NCBI GenBank assembly: GCA_021790555.1
Contig: JAJYGY010000064.1
Location: 1-15,209, forward strand
Length of the DNA stretch: 15,209 nt
Source of the DNA: a bacterium
GTDB lineage: Bacteria > Oederibacteriota > JAJYGY01
Direction: 5' to 3'
Shown: positions 1 to 7,742 of the stretch, one piece after another
Layout of the letters: the number at the start of each line of letters is the position of its first letter
How positions within the stretch are numbered: the first letter of the stretch is position 1
Translations under genes and position numbers: made by a program
The notes under the pieces: model-generated
Databases searched by the model: none
What the model was told of the DNA's origin: nothing
The model's input: the letters and a program-made list of their open reading frames with translations, nothing else

Positions 1-1733
1 ACCTGGTCCTAGCGCGCAAATGGAGGCCCCAGACCTTCGAGGAGGTCGTGGGGCAGCGGCACGTCACCCAGACCCTGCAGAACGCCATCTCCCTGGGCAG
101 GGTGGGGCACGGCTACCTTTTCACCGGCCCGCGCGGCGTGGGCAAGACCTCCACCGCCCGCATCCTGGCCAAGGCCATGAACTGCGCCAAGGGCCCCACG
201 CCCCACCCCTGCGGCGAGTGCGATTCCTGCCGCGAGGTGGCGGGCAAGGGCAGCGTGGACGTCATCGAGATCGACGGGGCCAGCAACCGCAGCGTGGAGG
301 ACATCCGCAACCTGCGCGAGGGCGTGGCCTACGGCGGCGTGCGCGACCGCCACAAGGTCTATATCATCGACGAAGTGCACATGCTCACCAAGGAGGCCTT
401 CAACGCCCTGCTGAAGACCCTGGAGGAGCCCCCGCCCCACGTCATCTTCATCTTCGCCACGACCGACGTGGAGAAGGTGCCGGCCACCATCCTTTCGCGC
501 ACCCAGCGCTTCGACTTCAAGCGCATCTCCAGCCGGGAGATGGCCGGGCACCTGAAGAAAATCCTGGACCAGGAGGGGGTGCCCAGCACGCCCGAGGCCC
601 TGGCCCTGGTGGCGCGTGCCGCTGAAGGCAGCCTGCGCGACGCCCAGACCCTGCTGGACCAGGTGATCTCCTTTTGCGGCACCGGCGAGGGGGGAGCCCC
701 GGCCCGGCCCCTGGCCGCCGAGGACGTGATGCAGGTGCTGGGGGGAGTGGAGGAGGGACAGGCCCTGGGAGCCCTGAAGGCGGCCCTGGCCGGCGACGCC
801 GCCACCGCGCTGGCCTGGGTGCAGGGCCTCTACGAGCGGGGGGCGGACCTGCGCTGGGCCCTTGCCAGCCTGATGGAGCTGCTGAGGGGCCTGCTGCTGG
901 CCAAGGCCTCGCCCGAGGCGGCCGAGGGACAGAGCGACCTGCTTCCCGAGACCCTGGCCGCCCTGAGGGAGATGGCCCCTTCACTGGGCCTGCCGCGCCT
1001 TTTCAGCCTGATGAAGTCCGCCTCGGAGACCGAGGCCCAGCTGCGCTTCAGCAGCCATCCCCGCCTGGCCCTGGAGTCCTTCTTCGTGCGCGTCTCGCCC
1101 GAGGCCGGGGGCAGCAGCCTGGGCGAGCTGTTCGACCAGCTCAGCCGCATGGAGGAACGCCTGAAGCGCTCCGCGGAGGCGCCTGCCGCCCCGGAGGCGG
1201 CCCCGGCGGCCCCCACCGCCCCGGAGCCGGTCAAGCCGCCCGCCCCGGCCGCGGTGGAGGCAAGCCCGGCGGTCCCGGCCGAGCCGGGCATGCCCGCCGG
1301 GGTGGTGGAGGAGATCGAGGAGGAAATGCCCCCCGCGGGACTCAGCCTGGAGGGGATCAAGGCCGCCTGGGAGCAGATCGCCGGCAAGTGCGCCGAGGCC
1401 TCCTCGGTGACCGGCTACAGCGTGCACGACGTGGATATCGCGGGGTTCGAATCCGACACCCTGCGCCTGGTGGTCCGCAACCAGAAGCAGTTCGAGACCC
1501 TCAACGGGCCGCGCGACCAGAAGATCCTCGCCGAGGCATTCCAGGCGGTGCTGGGCAGCAGCCCGGCCTTCAAGGTGACCTACCTGCCGCCGGCCCCCAA
1601 GGCGCCGGAGGGCCGCGACCGGGGCGGCAGGCCCAGCCCGGAGGAGGTGCAGGAGCTGCTCAGCAAGGAGCCCATGCTGAAGAAGGTGCAGGAGATGTTC
1701 GACGCGGAGATCGTGGAAATCAAGAAAATTTGA
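1..1733 (+). CDS. dnaX: DNA polymerase III subunit gamma/tau (5'-partial)
   Basis: Clamp-loader ATPase of the DNA polymerase III holoenzyme; it loads the beta clamp and, as tau, holds polymerase cores at the fork. The frame is open from base 3 with the typical DnaX opening (LVLARKWRPQTFEEVVGQ), so the true start lies a few codons before the window and the GTG at 48 is internal. Counting from the codon at base 3, Walker A GPRGVGKT is at about 42-49, the four zinc-module cysteines at about 61, 70, 73 and 76, Walker B IIDE at about 121-124, and the sensor/arginine-finger motif reads SRTQ (usually SRCQ) at about 165. An Ala/Pro-rich linker (roughly bases 1170-1310) separates the AAA+ and collar part from a C-terminal tau-like domain. 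About 576 codons are visible. I see no A-AAA-AAG slippery heptamer for a gamma form. It leads the dnaX-ebfC-recR cluster. Confidence 0.97.
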   Translation, partial: LVLARKWRPQTFEEVVGQRHVTQTLQNAISLGRVGHGYLFTGPRGVGKTSTARILAKAMNCAKGPTPHPCGECDSCREVAGKGSVDVIEIDGASNRSVEDIRNLREGVAYGGVRDRHKVYIIDEVHMLTKEAFNALLKTLEEPPPHVIFIFATTDVEKVPATILSRTQRFDFKRISSREMAGHLKKILDQEGVPSTPEALALVARAAEGSLRDAQTLLDQVISFCGTGEGGAPARPLAAEDVMQVLGGVEEGQALGALKAALAGDAATALAWVQGLYERGADLRWALASLMELLRGLLLAKASPEAAEGQSDLLPETLAALREMAPSLGLPRLFSLMKSASETEAQLRFSSHPRLALESFFVRVSPEAGGSSLGELFDQLSRMEERLKRSAEAPAAPEAAPAAPTAPEPVKPPAPAAVEASPAVPAEPGMPAGVVEEIEEEMPPAGLSLEGIKAAWEQIAGKCAEASSVTGYSVHDVDIAGFESDTLRLVVRNQKQFETLNGPRDQKILAEAFQAVLGSSPAFKVTYLPPAPKAPEGRDRGGRPSPEEVQELLSKEPMLKKVQEMFDAEIVEIKKI

Positions 1734-1769
1734 GGGACCCTTCGACACGGCTCGGAAGGAGAAAACAGC

Positions 1770-2090
1770 ATGAATTTCGGCGGCATGGGGAACATGGGAA
1801 ATTTGATGAAGCAGGCCCAGCAGATGCAGGCCCGCATGGCCAAGATGAAGGAGGAACTGGCCCTGCGCGAGTGCGAGGCCACGGCCGGCGGAGGCGCGGT
1901 GAAGGCGGTGGCGGGCGGGGACCTGCAGTTGAAGAAGATTTCGATCGACCCGGAACTGGCCAAGGGCGGCGACGCGGCCATGCTGGAGGACCTGGTGCTG
2001 GCCGCTGCCAACCAGGCCCTGCAGAAGGCCCAGGACATGGCCAACGCGGAGATGAGCAAGATCACCGGCGGATTCAAGCTCCCCTTCTGA
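1770..2090 (+). CDS. ebfC: YbaB/EbfC-family nucleoid-associated protein
   Basis: Small DNA-binding protein of the YbaB/EbfC family, which forms tweezer-shaped dimers that bind DNA and is thought to act with RecR or in nucleoid organisation. The product is 106 residues, the usual family length. It has the typical Gly/Met/Asn-rich N-terminus, a Gln/Met/Lys-rich helix (about 13-35), a central beta sheet (about 40-62) and a C-terminal helix ending ITGGFKLPF. The ATG at 1770 has a good Shine-Dalgarno AAGGAG at 1756-1761. It lies 36 bases after dnaX and 47 before recR, the order found in many bacterial phyla. Its exact biochemical role is not settled in the family. Confidence 0.95.
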   Translation: MNFGGMGNMGNLMKQAQQMQARMAKMKEELALRECEATAGGGAVKAVAGGDLQLKKISIDPELAKGGDAAMLEDLVLAAANQALQKAQDMANAEMSKITGGFKLPF

Positions 2091-2137
2091 AACCCGGCGC
2101 GCCCGGGTCCCCGGGATAAACCACGGAAAGCCTTCCC

Positions 2138-2737
2138 ATGATTTCCTACCCTTCAGGTTTCCTCAGGCTGGTGGAGGAGCTTTCGCGGCTTCCCGGCGTG
2201 GGCGGCAAGACCGCCCAGCGCCTGGCCTTCCACCTGCTGCGCGCCGAACCGGCGCGGGCCCAGGCCCTGGCCCGGGGCCTGGCCGAGCTGCATTCCAGCA
2301 CCCGCGCCTGCGGCCGCTGCTTCAACCTTTCGGACCAGGAGCTTTGCCAGGTCTGCCGCGACCCTTCGCGGGACCAGGCCCAGATCTGCGTGGTGGAGGA
2401 ACCCAAGGACGCCGCCTCCATCGAGCGCACCGGCGAGTTCAAGGGCCTGTACCACCTCCTGCTGGGAACCCTTTCCCCCCTCAACGGCGTCGGTCCGGAG
2501 GACCTCAAGATCCGCGAACTGCTCAAGCGCCTTTCCGACGCCCCGGTGAGGGAGGTCATCCTGGCCACCAACCCCGACGTGGAAGGCGAGGCCACGGCCC
2601 TGTACCTGGCCAGGCTGATCAAGCCCTCGGGCATCCGCGTCACCCGCCTGGCCTCGGGGCTGCCCCTGGGCGGCGACCTGGAATTCACCGACGACCTGAC
2701 CCTTGCCCGGGCCTTCGCCGGGCGCCGCGAAATCTGA
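2138..2737 (+). CDS. recR: Recombination mediator protein RecR
   Basis: RecR works with RecF and RecO to load RecA on gapped DNA during recombinational repair. The 199-residue product has the standard length and layout. A helix-hairpin-helix region with LPGVGGKTAQRLAFHLL lies at about 18-34. The C4 zinc finger has cysteines 58, 61, 70 and 73. A Toprim domain runs from about residue 82 (ICVVEEP) through ATNPDVEGEATALYLA at about 143-158. The Walker-B-like C-terminal part contains RLASGLPLGGDLEFTDD. The ribosome binding site before the ATG at 2138 is weak (GGAAAG only), but this start gives the expected RecR N-terminus. It is the third gene of the dnaX-ebfC-recR cluster. Confidence 0.97.
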   Translation: MISYPSGFLRLVEELSRLPGVGGKTAQRLAFHLLRAEPARAQALARGLAELHSSTRACGRCFNLSDQELCQVCRDPSRDQAQICVVEEPKDAASIERTGEFKGLYHLLLGTLSPLNGVGPEDLKIRELLKRLSDAPVREVILATNPDVEGEATALYLARLIKPSGIRVTRLASGLPLGGDLEFTDDLTLARAFAGRREI

Positions 2738-2741
2738 TCCC

Positions 2742-3743
2742 ATGCCTAAAATTTCCGTCCTGATGCCGGTCCGGGACGCCATGCCTTTCCTTCCCGGGGC
2801 GCTGGCCAGCCTGCAGGCCCAGACCTTCGACGATTTCGAGGTCCTGTGCGTGGACCACGGCAGCCGCGACGGCGGCGGGGAGCTTCTGGCGCAATGGCAG
2901 GACCGGGACCCCCGCTTCCGGCGCCTGGCCTTTTCCGGGGGGGGCCTGCCGGACGCGCTGAACTTCGGCCTGCGGGCCTGCCGGGGGGACCTGGTGGCGC
3001 GCATGGACGCCGACGACCTCTGCCTGCCCGGCCGCCTGCGCGCCCAGGCCGCCTTCCTGGAGGCCGACCCGGGCCTGGGCCTGGCCGGCTGCGGGGTGGA
3101 GCTGTTCGCCGAGGGGGGCCTGAGCGGGGGGTACCGCGCCTACCAGGCCTGGCTGGATTCGATCGTGGACGCGGAGGACCTGGCGAGGGAACTGTTCGTC
3201 GAATGCCCGCTGCCCCACCCGGGGTGGATGGCGCGGCGGGAGGTCTACGGGCGGCTGTCGGGCTACCCGGACGAGGGCTTTCCCGAGGACTACCATTTCC
3301 TGCTGCGGGCCGTGGAGGCGGGAATCCGCCTGGGCAGGGTGCCGGAGACCCTGCTGCGCTGGAGGGACCACGGCCGGCGCCATTCGCGCGGGCACGCCCG
3401 CTACGGCCGGCAGGCCTTCTTCGGGCTGAAGGCGCGTTTCCTTGTCCGCCTGTTCCTCAAGGGCCGGCCCTGCGTGCTGTGGGGCGCGGGGGACCGGGCC
3501 CGGCTGCTGGCCCGGCTGCTGAAGGCCGAAGGCGCGGACATCTTCTTCGCGGTGGGCCAGGCGGGCCGGGGCCGGCCCACGTCCATGCATGGGGTGCCGG
3601 TCCTGGCGGCCGAAGAGGTCCGCCTTCCCCTGCCGGCCCCCCTGATCGCCTGCGTCGGCGCGCCCGGGGCCCGGCAGGTCATCCGGGACTGGTGTTCCCG
3701 CCATGGCCTGCTCGAAGGCCTCGACTGGGTGGCGGCCAGCTGA
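2742..3743 (+). CDS. Family 2 glycosyltransferase with Rossmann-like C-terminal region
   Basis: Probable inverting GT-A glycosyltransferase that moves a sugar from a nucleotide-sugar donor, likely in surface glycan or glycoprotein synthesis at the cytoplasmic membrane face. I start it at the ATG at 2742, four bases after the recR stop, because the fold begins at once (ISVLMPVRDAM). An upstream in-frame ATG at 2703 would overlap recR. In this 333-residue product, VLCVDHGSRDGG (about 34-45) binds the nucleotide, the DxD metal motif is MDADD at 88-92, and PLPHPGWMARR (about 157-166) and PEDYHF (E182, D183) match acceptor and catalytic-base regions. Residues about 244-333 hold a second piece with a dinucleotide-like VLWGAGDRARLL, similar in style to the NAD- or sugar-binding lobes of PglD-like proteins. 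That comparison is tentative. Donor and acceptor cannot be read from the sequence. It is probably co-transcribed with recR. Confidence 0.88.
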   Translation: MPKISVLMPVRDAMPFLPGALASLQAQTFDDFEVLCVDHGSRDGGGELLAQWQDRDPRFRRLAFSGGGLPDALNFGLRACRGDLVARMDADDLCLPGRLRAQAAFLEADPGLGLAGCGVELFAEGGLSGGYRAYQAWLDSIVDAEDLARELFVECPLPHPGWMARREVYGRLSGYPDEGFPEDYHFLLRAVEAGIRLGRVPETLLRWRDHGRRHSRGHARYGRQAFFGLKARFLVRLFLKGRPCVLWGAGDRARLLARLLKAEGADIFFAVGQAGRGRPTSMHGVPVLAAEEVRLPLPAPLIACVGAPGARQVIRDWCSRHGLLEGLDWVAAS

Positions 3744-3767
3744 CCGGCCTCACAAACCCAGTTTTTT
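3724..3767 (+). terminator. Possible rho-independent terminator
   Basis: ACTGGGT (3724-3730) pairs perfectly with ACCCAGT (3756-3762). A further GGCC/GGCC pairing can form inside (3734-3737 with 3746-3749). A run of six T (3762-3767) follows at once on the plus strand, so it could end the dnaX-ebfC-recR-glycosyltransferase transcript. It overlaps the last codons of both convergent genes, which are only six bases apart. The loop is long, so this is a moderate candidate. There is no matching T-run for the minus-strand transcript. Confidence 0.4.
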
Positions 3768-5825
3768 GGCCAAAGCCTCGCCTCCGGGGTCCCCTGGGTG
3801 GAGTTTCAGCAGGGCCCTGGTCTGCGCGCGCGCCTCGGATTTCCGGCCGGTCCTCCACAGGATCACGGCCATGTTGTAGCGCGCCCCGCGGTCGGCCGGG
3901 TCCTGCTCCAGGATTCCCCGGTACAGGGCCAGGGCCTGGCCCTCCTTGCCCTCCCCGGCAAGCAGCACCCCCAGGTTCTGTTCCAGGCCGGAATCCCCGG
4001 GGTTGTCGGCCAGGGCCCGGCGCAGCACCTCCTCCGCCTCCTGAGTCCTGCCCTGCCCCCACAGCATCCGGGCCAGTTCCTGGGGCGCGGGCAGGTAGTA
4101 GGGGTCCAGCGCCATCATGGCCCGCCAGTTCGCCTCGGCCCCCGCCGTGTCCCCTTCCTTCCATTCCAGCCCCGCCTCCTTGTCCCTCAGCAGCACATAG
4201 TCCGGCGCCAGCGCGGAAAGCTTCTGGAAGCATTCCCCGGCCCGGACCAGGTCCTCCCTCCCTCCCCGGTCGAGCAGGTCGCATCCCAGGAAGTAGCGCG
4301 CCTCCAGGTTCAGCGGGTCGAGGTCCAGGCTGGCATGGTACAGTGGCAGGGCCCGGTCGAAGGCGCCGGACCTGGAAACCGCCTCGGCCCGCCACAGCAG
4401 GGAACTGGAGCGGGCCCAGTTCCAGGCCCGCGCGCCCGCGCAAAGGGCCGCCAGCACCAGGGCCAGCGCCAGGGCGCCCCCGGCCGGGGCGGGCAGGCCC
4501 CTTCCCCGGGGGCGGGCGGGCGCCGGAAGGCCCGCCCGCGCGGCCAGGGCAAGCAGGGCGGTGAAGAACCACCAGGTTCCCGGAAGAAAGAGGTCCCAGG
4601 CCGCCAGGTTCATGGCCAGGCTTCCGCCCAGGCCCAGCAGCAGGAAGGCGGCCGGGCCGGCCTCGCCGGGACGCGTCCCCAGGCGGTGGGAGGAATCCCA
4701 GAGGGGCTTCAGCAGCATCCACAAAAGCAGGCAGAAAAGGGCCAGCCCGGCCAGGCCTCCTTCGTCCAGCACCTGCAGGGGCCAGTTTTCCGGGGCGGTC
4801 ACCTCGTAGGAATGCTGCTCCTGGGTTTTCATGGCCACGGCCGGGCGGAAGGCCGGATAGCGGGCCGAAAACGTGTTGGGGCCGAAGCCCAGCAGGGGCC
4901 GGGCTTCGGCCATCCTCCAGGCGCCGGCCCAGGTGGTCAGGCGGAAGGTCACCGAGGGGTTTTGGGCGGAAAAGGCGCGCGCGAAGCGCTGGCGCAGGAC
5001 GGGGGCCAGCAGCAGCAGGGACGCCAGGGCCAGCAGCAGGCCCGAGCCGGCCCACCACGCAAGGAAACGCCGGCGCCGCGGCCTTTCCAGGTCGGAATGC
5101 CAGGCCAGGTGGCCCAGGGTGAGGAACTGCAGGGCCATGGCCGTCACCGCGGCCTTGCAGCCGGTATGGAAGGCCAGCGGCACGGCGCCGGCCAGCAGCA
5201 GGGCCCCGGCGCCGCGCCTCCAGGAACGGCCAAGCAGGGCCCGCCATCCCGCCAGGGGGAGCAGCAGCACCAGGAAACCGGCGAAAAAGTTGGGGTTGCC
5301 GAAACAGGCGGCCAGCCTGCCCCCGAAGTCGCGCCCCACCACGGACTGCCAGGACGTGGGGTCCAGTCCCAGTCCCTGAAGCAGGCCCCAGGCCTCGGCC
5401 AGGGCCAGGCACACAAGCAGCCCGTCGGTCACAAGGCCCCGGAACCAGGGCTCTGCCAGGGCGTCGAAAAGGGCCAGGAATTCCAGGGCCACCAGGGCCC
5501 AGGCCAGCCAGCCCCGCCACGCCAGGGGCCGCGAGGGCGAAAACAGGGCCGAGGCGGCCAGGCAGGCCAGCAGCGCGCCCGCCACCGCCAGGAGGCGGCG
5601 GGGGGGCAGTTCCGGCCGCGGGCCCCAGGCCAGGCGCGCCAGGCCCAGCGCGGCCAGCAGGGCCGCGGACAGGACGAAGAGGGCGGTCTTGACCTTGAGC
5701 GGATCGGCCGCGCGCGGATCCAGGGCGGCCGTCAGGGCCAGGCCTCCGGCCAGGAACACCGCGGCCTGGGCCTTCCGAAGCAGGGCCGGAACCCGGGACG
5801 GGCGGGAAAAGGGATGGGAATCCAT
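3750..5825 (-). CDS. O-antigen ligase family (Wzy_C-type) membrane protein with C-terminal TPR domain
   Basis: Polytopic membrane protein of the WaaL/Wzy/PglL superfamily, which joins or polymerises lipid-linked glycans on the outer face of the inner membrane; some members glycosylate proteins. The start is the ATG at 5825, giving 691 residues. The upstream open frame to 6338 only shadows the previous gene. No strong ribosome binding site is visible, and a GTG sits one codon upstream. Many hydrophobic segments span about 20-430. FGNPNFFAGF (175-184) and the Wzy_C-like region RLTTWAGAWRMAEARPLLGFG (about 295-315) are present, followed by a large loop with QEQHSY (H338) and LDEGGLAGL before the next helix. 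A last helix (about 450-466) precedes TPR-like repeats at about 476-690. It lies 35 bases after a second gene of the same architecture. The substrate is unknown. Confidence 0.85.
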   Translation of the reverse strand: MDSHPFSRPSRVPALLRKAQAAVFLAGGLALTAALDPRAADPLKVKTALFVLSAALLAALGLARLAWGPRPELPPRRLLAVAGALLACLAASALFSPSRPLAWRGWLAWALVALEFLALFDALAEPWFRGLVTDGLLVCLALAEAWGLLQGLGLDPTSWQSVVGRDFGGRLAACFGNPNFFAGFLVLLLPLAGWRALLGRSWRRGAGALLLAGAVPLAFHTGCKAAVTAMALQFLTLGHLAWHSDLERPRRRRFLAWWAGSGLLLALASLLLLAPVLRQRFARAFSAQNPSVTFRLTTWAGAWRMAEARPLLGFGPNTFSARYPAFRPAVAMKTQEQHSYEVTAPENWPLQVLDEGGLAGLALFCLLLWMLLKPLWDSSHRLGTRPGEAGPAAFLLLGLGGSLAMNLAAWDLFLPGTWWFFTALLALAARAGLPAPARPRGRGLPAPAGGALALALVLAALCAGARAWNWARSSSLLWRAEAVSRSGAFDRALPLYHASLDLDPLNLEARYFLGCDLLDRGGREDLVRAGECFQKLSALAPDYVLLRDKEAGLEWKEGDTAGAEANWRAMMALDPYYLPAPQELARMLWGQGRTQEAEEVLRRALADNPGDSGLEQNLGVLLAGEGKEGQALALYRGILEQDPADRGARYNMAVILWRTGRKSEARAQTRALLKLHPGDPGGEALAKKLGL

Positions 5826-5860
5826 CACGGCACCAAAGCGGGTAGGGACGGGCGCCTTCC

Positions 5861-7723
5861 CTACTGCAGGATTTCTTCCTTCATCTTCATGGCCTTGGCG
5901 TTGCCCGGGTCGAGCCTGAGCACGGCGTTGAATTCGGCCACGGCCGGCTTGAGGCGGCGCTGGTAGAAATAGGCGTACCCCAGGTCGAAGTGGGCGTCCA
6001 CGCTGCGGGGATTGACGGACAGGGCGCGGCGGTAGGATTCCTCGGCCGCCTGGAAGGCCCCCGTCTCGAAGTAGCAGTTGCCCTGGTTGATGGCCGCGGT
6101 TTCCGACCCGGGGTCCAGCCGCAGGGCCTGGCCGTAGGCGCGGGCCGCCTCCTGGAATCGGCGCTGCCGCGCCAGGGCCTGGCCCAGCTGGGACCAGGCC
6201 GCCGGATCGTCCGGCCGGGAGGCCAGAAGGCCGCGCGCGGCGGCCTCGTCCTGGCCGGCCCTGGCGGCGTCCTGGTTGAGGAAATCCGGCTGCGAGCGCA
6301 GCCTGACCGAGGCCACCAGCGGCCGGGCGGCCTGCCACAGGCCCCAGGCCGAGACCAGGAGAAGCGCCAGGCCCGCCAGCCGGGCCAGGGCCGACCCGGC
6401 CCGGCCCCGGACAGAGCCCGGGGCGATGCCGCCAGCCCCGGAGGGGCTGGGCAGGGCGGCCCGGCCCCGGTCAGAGACTGAGGCGATGCCGCCAGCCCCG
6501 GAGGGGCTGGCGGCATCGGTCCAGCCGAGGAAGGTCCACAGGAAGAAGGCCGAGCCGGCGGTGAAAAGGTTGCGGTCGAAAAGGTTCTGGACCAGGAGGC
6601 CGGCCAGGCCCAGGGCCAGTGCCAGTTCCCAGAGGGCGCCTTCGGGCATTTCGGAGGGCCGCGCCAGCGGGGGCTGCCGGGACAGCCGGCGGCGCCAGGC
6701 CAGGAAGGCGCCGGCCAGCACGGCGCAGAAGGCCGCCAGCAGGGCCAGGCCTCCCTGCCACAGCAGGCTGAGGATGAAATCGTGGGGGTCTTCGGCGAAC
6801 TGGTTGCTCGCCGCAAGGGCCGGTGCCAGGGAGGAGGGCAGGTGCTGGGAAAATCCCAGCACGAAGCTGCCCGGGCCCCAGCCCAGCCAGGGCCTCTTCA
6901 GGCAAAGCCCCAGGGTGCCTTCCCACAGGGGCAGGCGGAGGGTGGGGCGCAGCAGCATGGAGCGCGGCAGGGCCAGCCAGGCCAGGCCCGCCAGCAAGGC
7001 CGCGGCAAGGACCCCCAGGGCCAGGGCGCGCGCCTTGGCCCTGGGCGGGGAGTTCCAGCGCCACAGCCACACCAGGCCCAGGGCCAGGGCCTGGGCGGCC
7101 AGGGCCACGAGGCCGGCCCGGCTGCGGGTGAGCAGCAGGGCCGCCAGGGCCAGGAAAAGGACGGCGGCCCGCTTCGGCCGGGACAGGGGGGCGGCCAGCG
7201 CCAGGGGCCAGGCCACGCACAGGAAGGCGGCCAAAAAGTCCGGGTTGCCGAAAGTGGACATGGGCCGGGCCCGGCTGCCGGCCAGGCGGTAGGCCGCGCT
7301 GGGGTCCAAGCCCAGGCGCTGGGACAGGGCGTAGAGGCAGGCCAGGGCCAGGGCCGCCGTCCACAGCGCGGAAAGCAGGCGCCGCTGGCGGGGGCCGGGC
7401 GGGGACATCCAGGCCAGCAGCCCGGCCAGCATCATCGAGGCCTGGAACAGCACGGCGCGGCCGCCCGCCTGGGGATAAGGGGAGAGGTTCCAGGAGACAA
7501 GCAGCAGGAAGGCGAAGGCGGCCCAGGGGAGCAGGTCCCTGAGGGGACGCGCGGCGAGGCGCGGGGGCCGGCCCGCCAGGGCCGAGAGGCCCAGCCAGCC
7601 CAGGCCGGCGAAGGCGCCGGCCTGGGCCGCGGCCAGCTTCAGGTCCAGCAGGCCGAAGGCCGGAAGCAGGATGACGAGCAGGCCCGAGGCGAGGAGGATC
7701 CAGAATGGGGCGGCGGGGCGCAT
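5861..7723 (-). CDS. O-antigen ligase family membrane protein with TPR domain and an in-frame repeat insert
   Basis: Second 620-residue member of the same architecture as its downstream neighbour: about a dozen hydrophobic segments (about 8-400 and 447-463), then TPR repeats (about 485-615). Matching landmarks are RLGLDPSAAYRLAG (136-149), STFGNPDFLAAF (156-167), and RPWLGWGPGSF (277-287) followed by EDPHDFILSLLWQGGLALL with H314. These fit the Wzy_C/WaaL superfamily, where a periplasmic loop His and nearby Arg act in glycan transfer. The start is the ATG at 7723, 19 bases after the purM stop, with no clear ribosome binding site. Residues about 403-443 are odd: SPSGAGGIA occurs twice with RGRA after each, produced by a duplicated palindromic DNA stretch sitting in a loop between two hydrophobic segments. 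Both genes follow the pur genes on the same strand. The two proteins probably serve related but distinct steps, which is inference. Confidence 0.85.
   Translation of the reverse strand: MRPAAPFWILLASGLLVILLPAFGLLDLKLAAAQAGAFAGLGWLGLSALAGRPPRLAARPLRDLLPWAAFAFLLLVSWNLSPYPQAGGRAVLFQASMMLAGLLAWMSPPGPRQRRLLSALWTAALALACLYALSQRLGLDPSAAYRLAGSRARPMSTFGNPDFLAAFLCVAWPLALAAPLSRPKRAAVLFLALAALLLTRSRAGLVALAAQALALGLVWLWRWNSPPRAKARALALGVLAAALLAGLAWLALPRSMLLRPTLRLPLWEGTLGLCLKRPWLGWGPGSFVLGFSQHLPSSLAPALAASNQFAEDPHDFILSLLWQGGLALLAAFCAVLAGAFLAWRRRLSRQPPLARPSEMPEGALWELALALGLAGLLVQNLFDRNLFTAGSAFFLWTFLGWTDAASPSGAGGIASVSDRGRAALPSPSGAGGIAPGSVRGRAGSALARLAGLALLLVSAWGLWQAARPLVASVRLRSQPDFLNQDAARAGQDEAAARGLLASRPDDPAAWSQLGQALARQRRFQEAARAYGQALRLDPGSETAAINQGNCYFETGAFQAAEESYRRALSVNPRSVDAHFDLGYAYFYQRRLKPAVAEFNAVLRLDPGNAKAMKMKEEILQ
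6401..6510. repeat. Two 50-base direct repeats with a 60-base period inside a coding gene
   Basis: Bases 6401-6450 and 6461-6510 are near-identical, differing at about six positions, all in the CAGAG-flanking part. They are separated by a ten-base spacer. Each copy holds CCAGCCCC-GGA-GGGGCTGG (6432-6450 and 6492-6510). The 60-base period keeps the minus-strand reading frame, so each copy encodes SPSGAGGIA followed by eight residues ending RGRA. Confidence 0.9.
6484..6518. repeat. Perfect 16-bp inverted repeat (palindromic element) within the O-antigen ligase gene
   Basis: CGATGCCGCCAGCCCC (6484-6499) and GGGGCTGGCGGCATCG (6503-6518) are exact reverse complements around a three-base loop GGA. 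No T-run follows on either side and the gene reads straight through, so it is not a typical terminator. The upstream copy at 6432-6450 keeps only the inner eight base pairs. The structure resembles REP/palindromic intragenic elements. Whether copies occur elsewhere in the genome cannot be seen here; I noticed no other in this window. Confidence 0.9.
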
Positions 7724-7742
7724 GGGGGTCGGGGCCGGAGGG

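Noticed and set aside
545..570. Possible programmed frameshift site in dnaX giving a gamma form
   Set aside because: The only A-rich stretch here, AAGAAAATC, is not the A-AAA-AAG type heptamer, and no strong downstream stem is evident.
3798..5966. Very long open frame on the plus strand opposite the O-antigen ligase genes
   Set aside because: It is Gln/Gly/Pro/Arg-rich with no domain sense and is explained by high GC at codon positions of the true minus-strand genes. The same holds for the other long antisense frames across the pur genes.
5826..6338. Upstream in-frame extension of the shorter-coordinate O-antigen ligase
   Set aside because: It would overlap the TPR end of the neighbouring gene in another frame and reads as low-complexity Gly/Pro/Arg; the protein begins naturally at the ATG at 5825.
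6484..6518. Palindrome read as a transcription terminator
   Set aside because: No T-run follows on either strand and it lies well inside an intact coding gene.
6401..6518. Repeat pair read as a tiny CRISPR array
   Set aside because: Only two copies, a ten-base spacer, in-frame within a coding sequence and no cas genes nearby.
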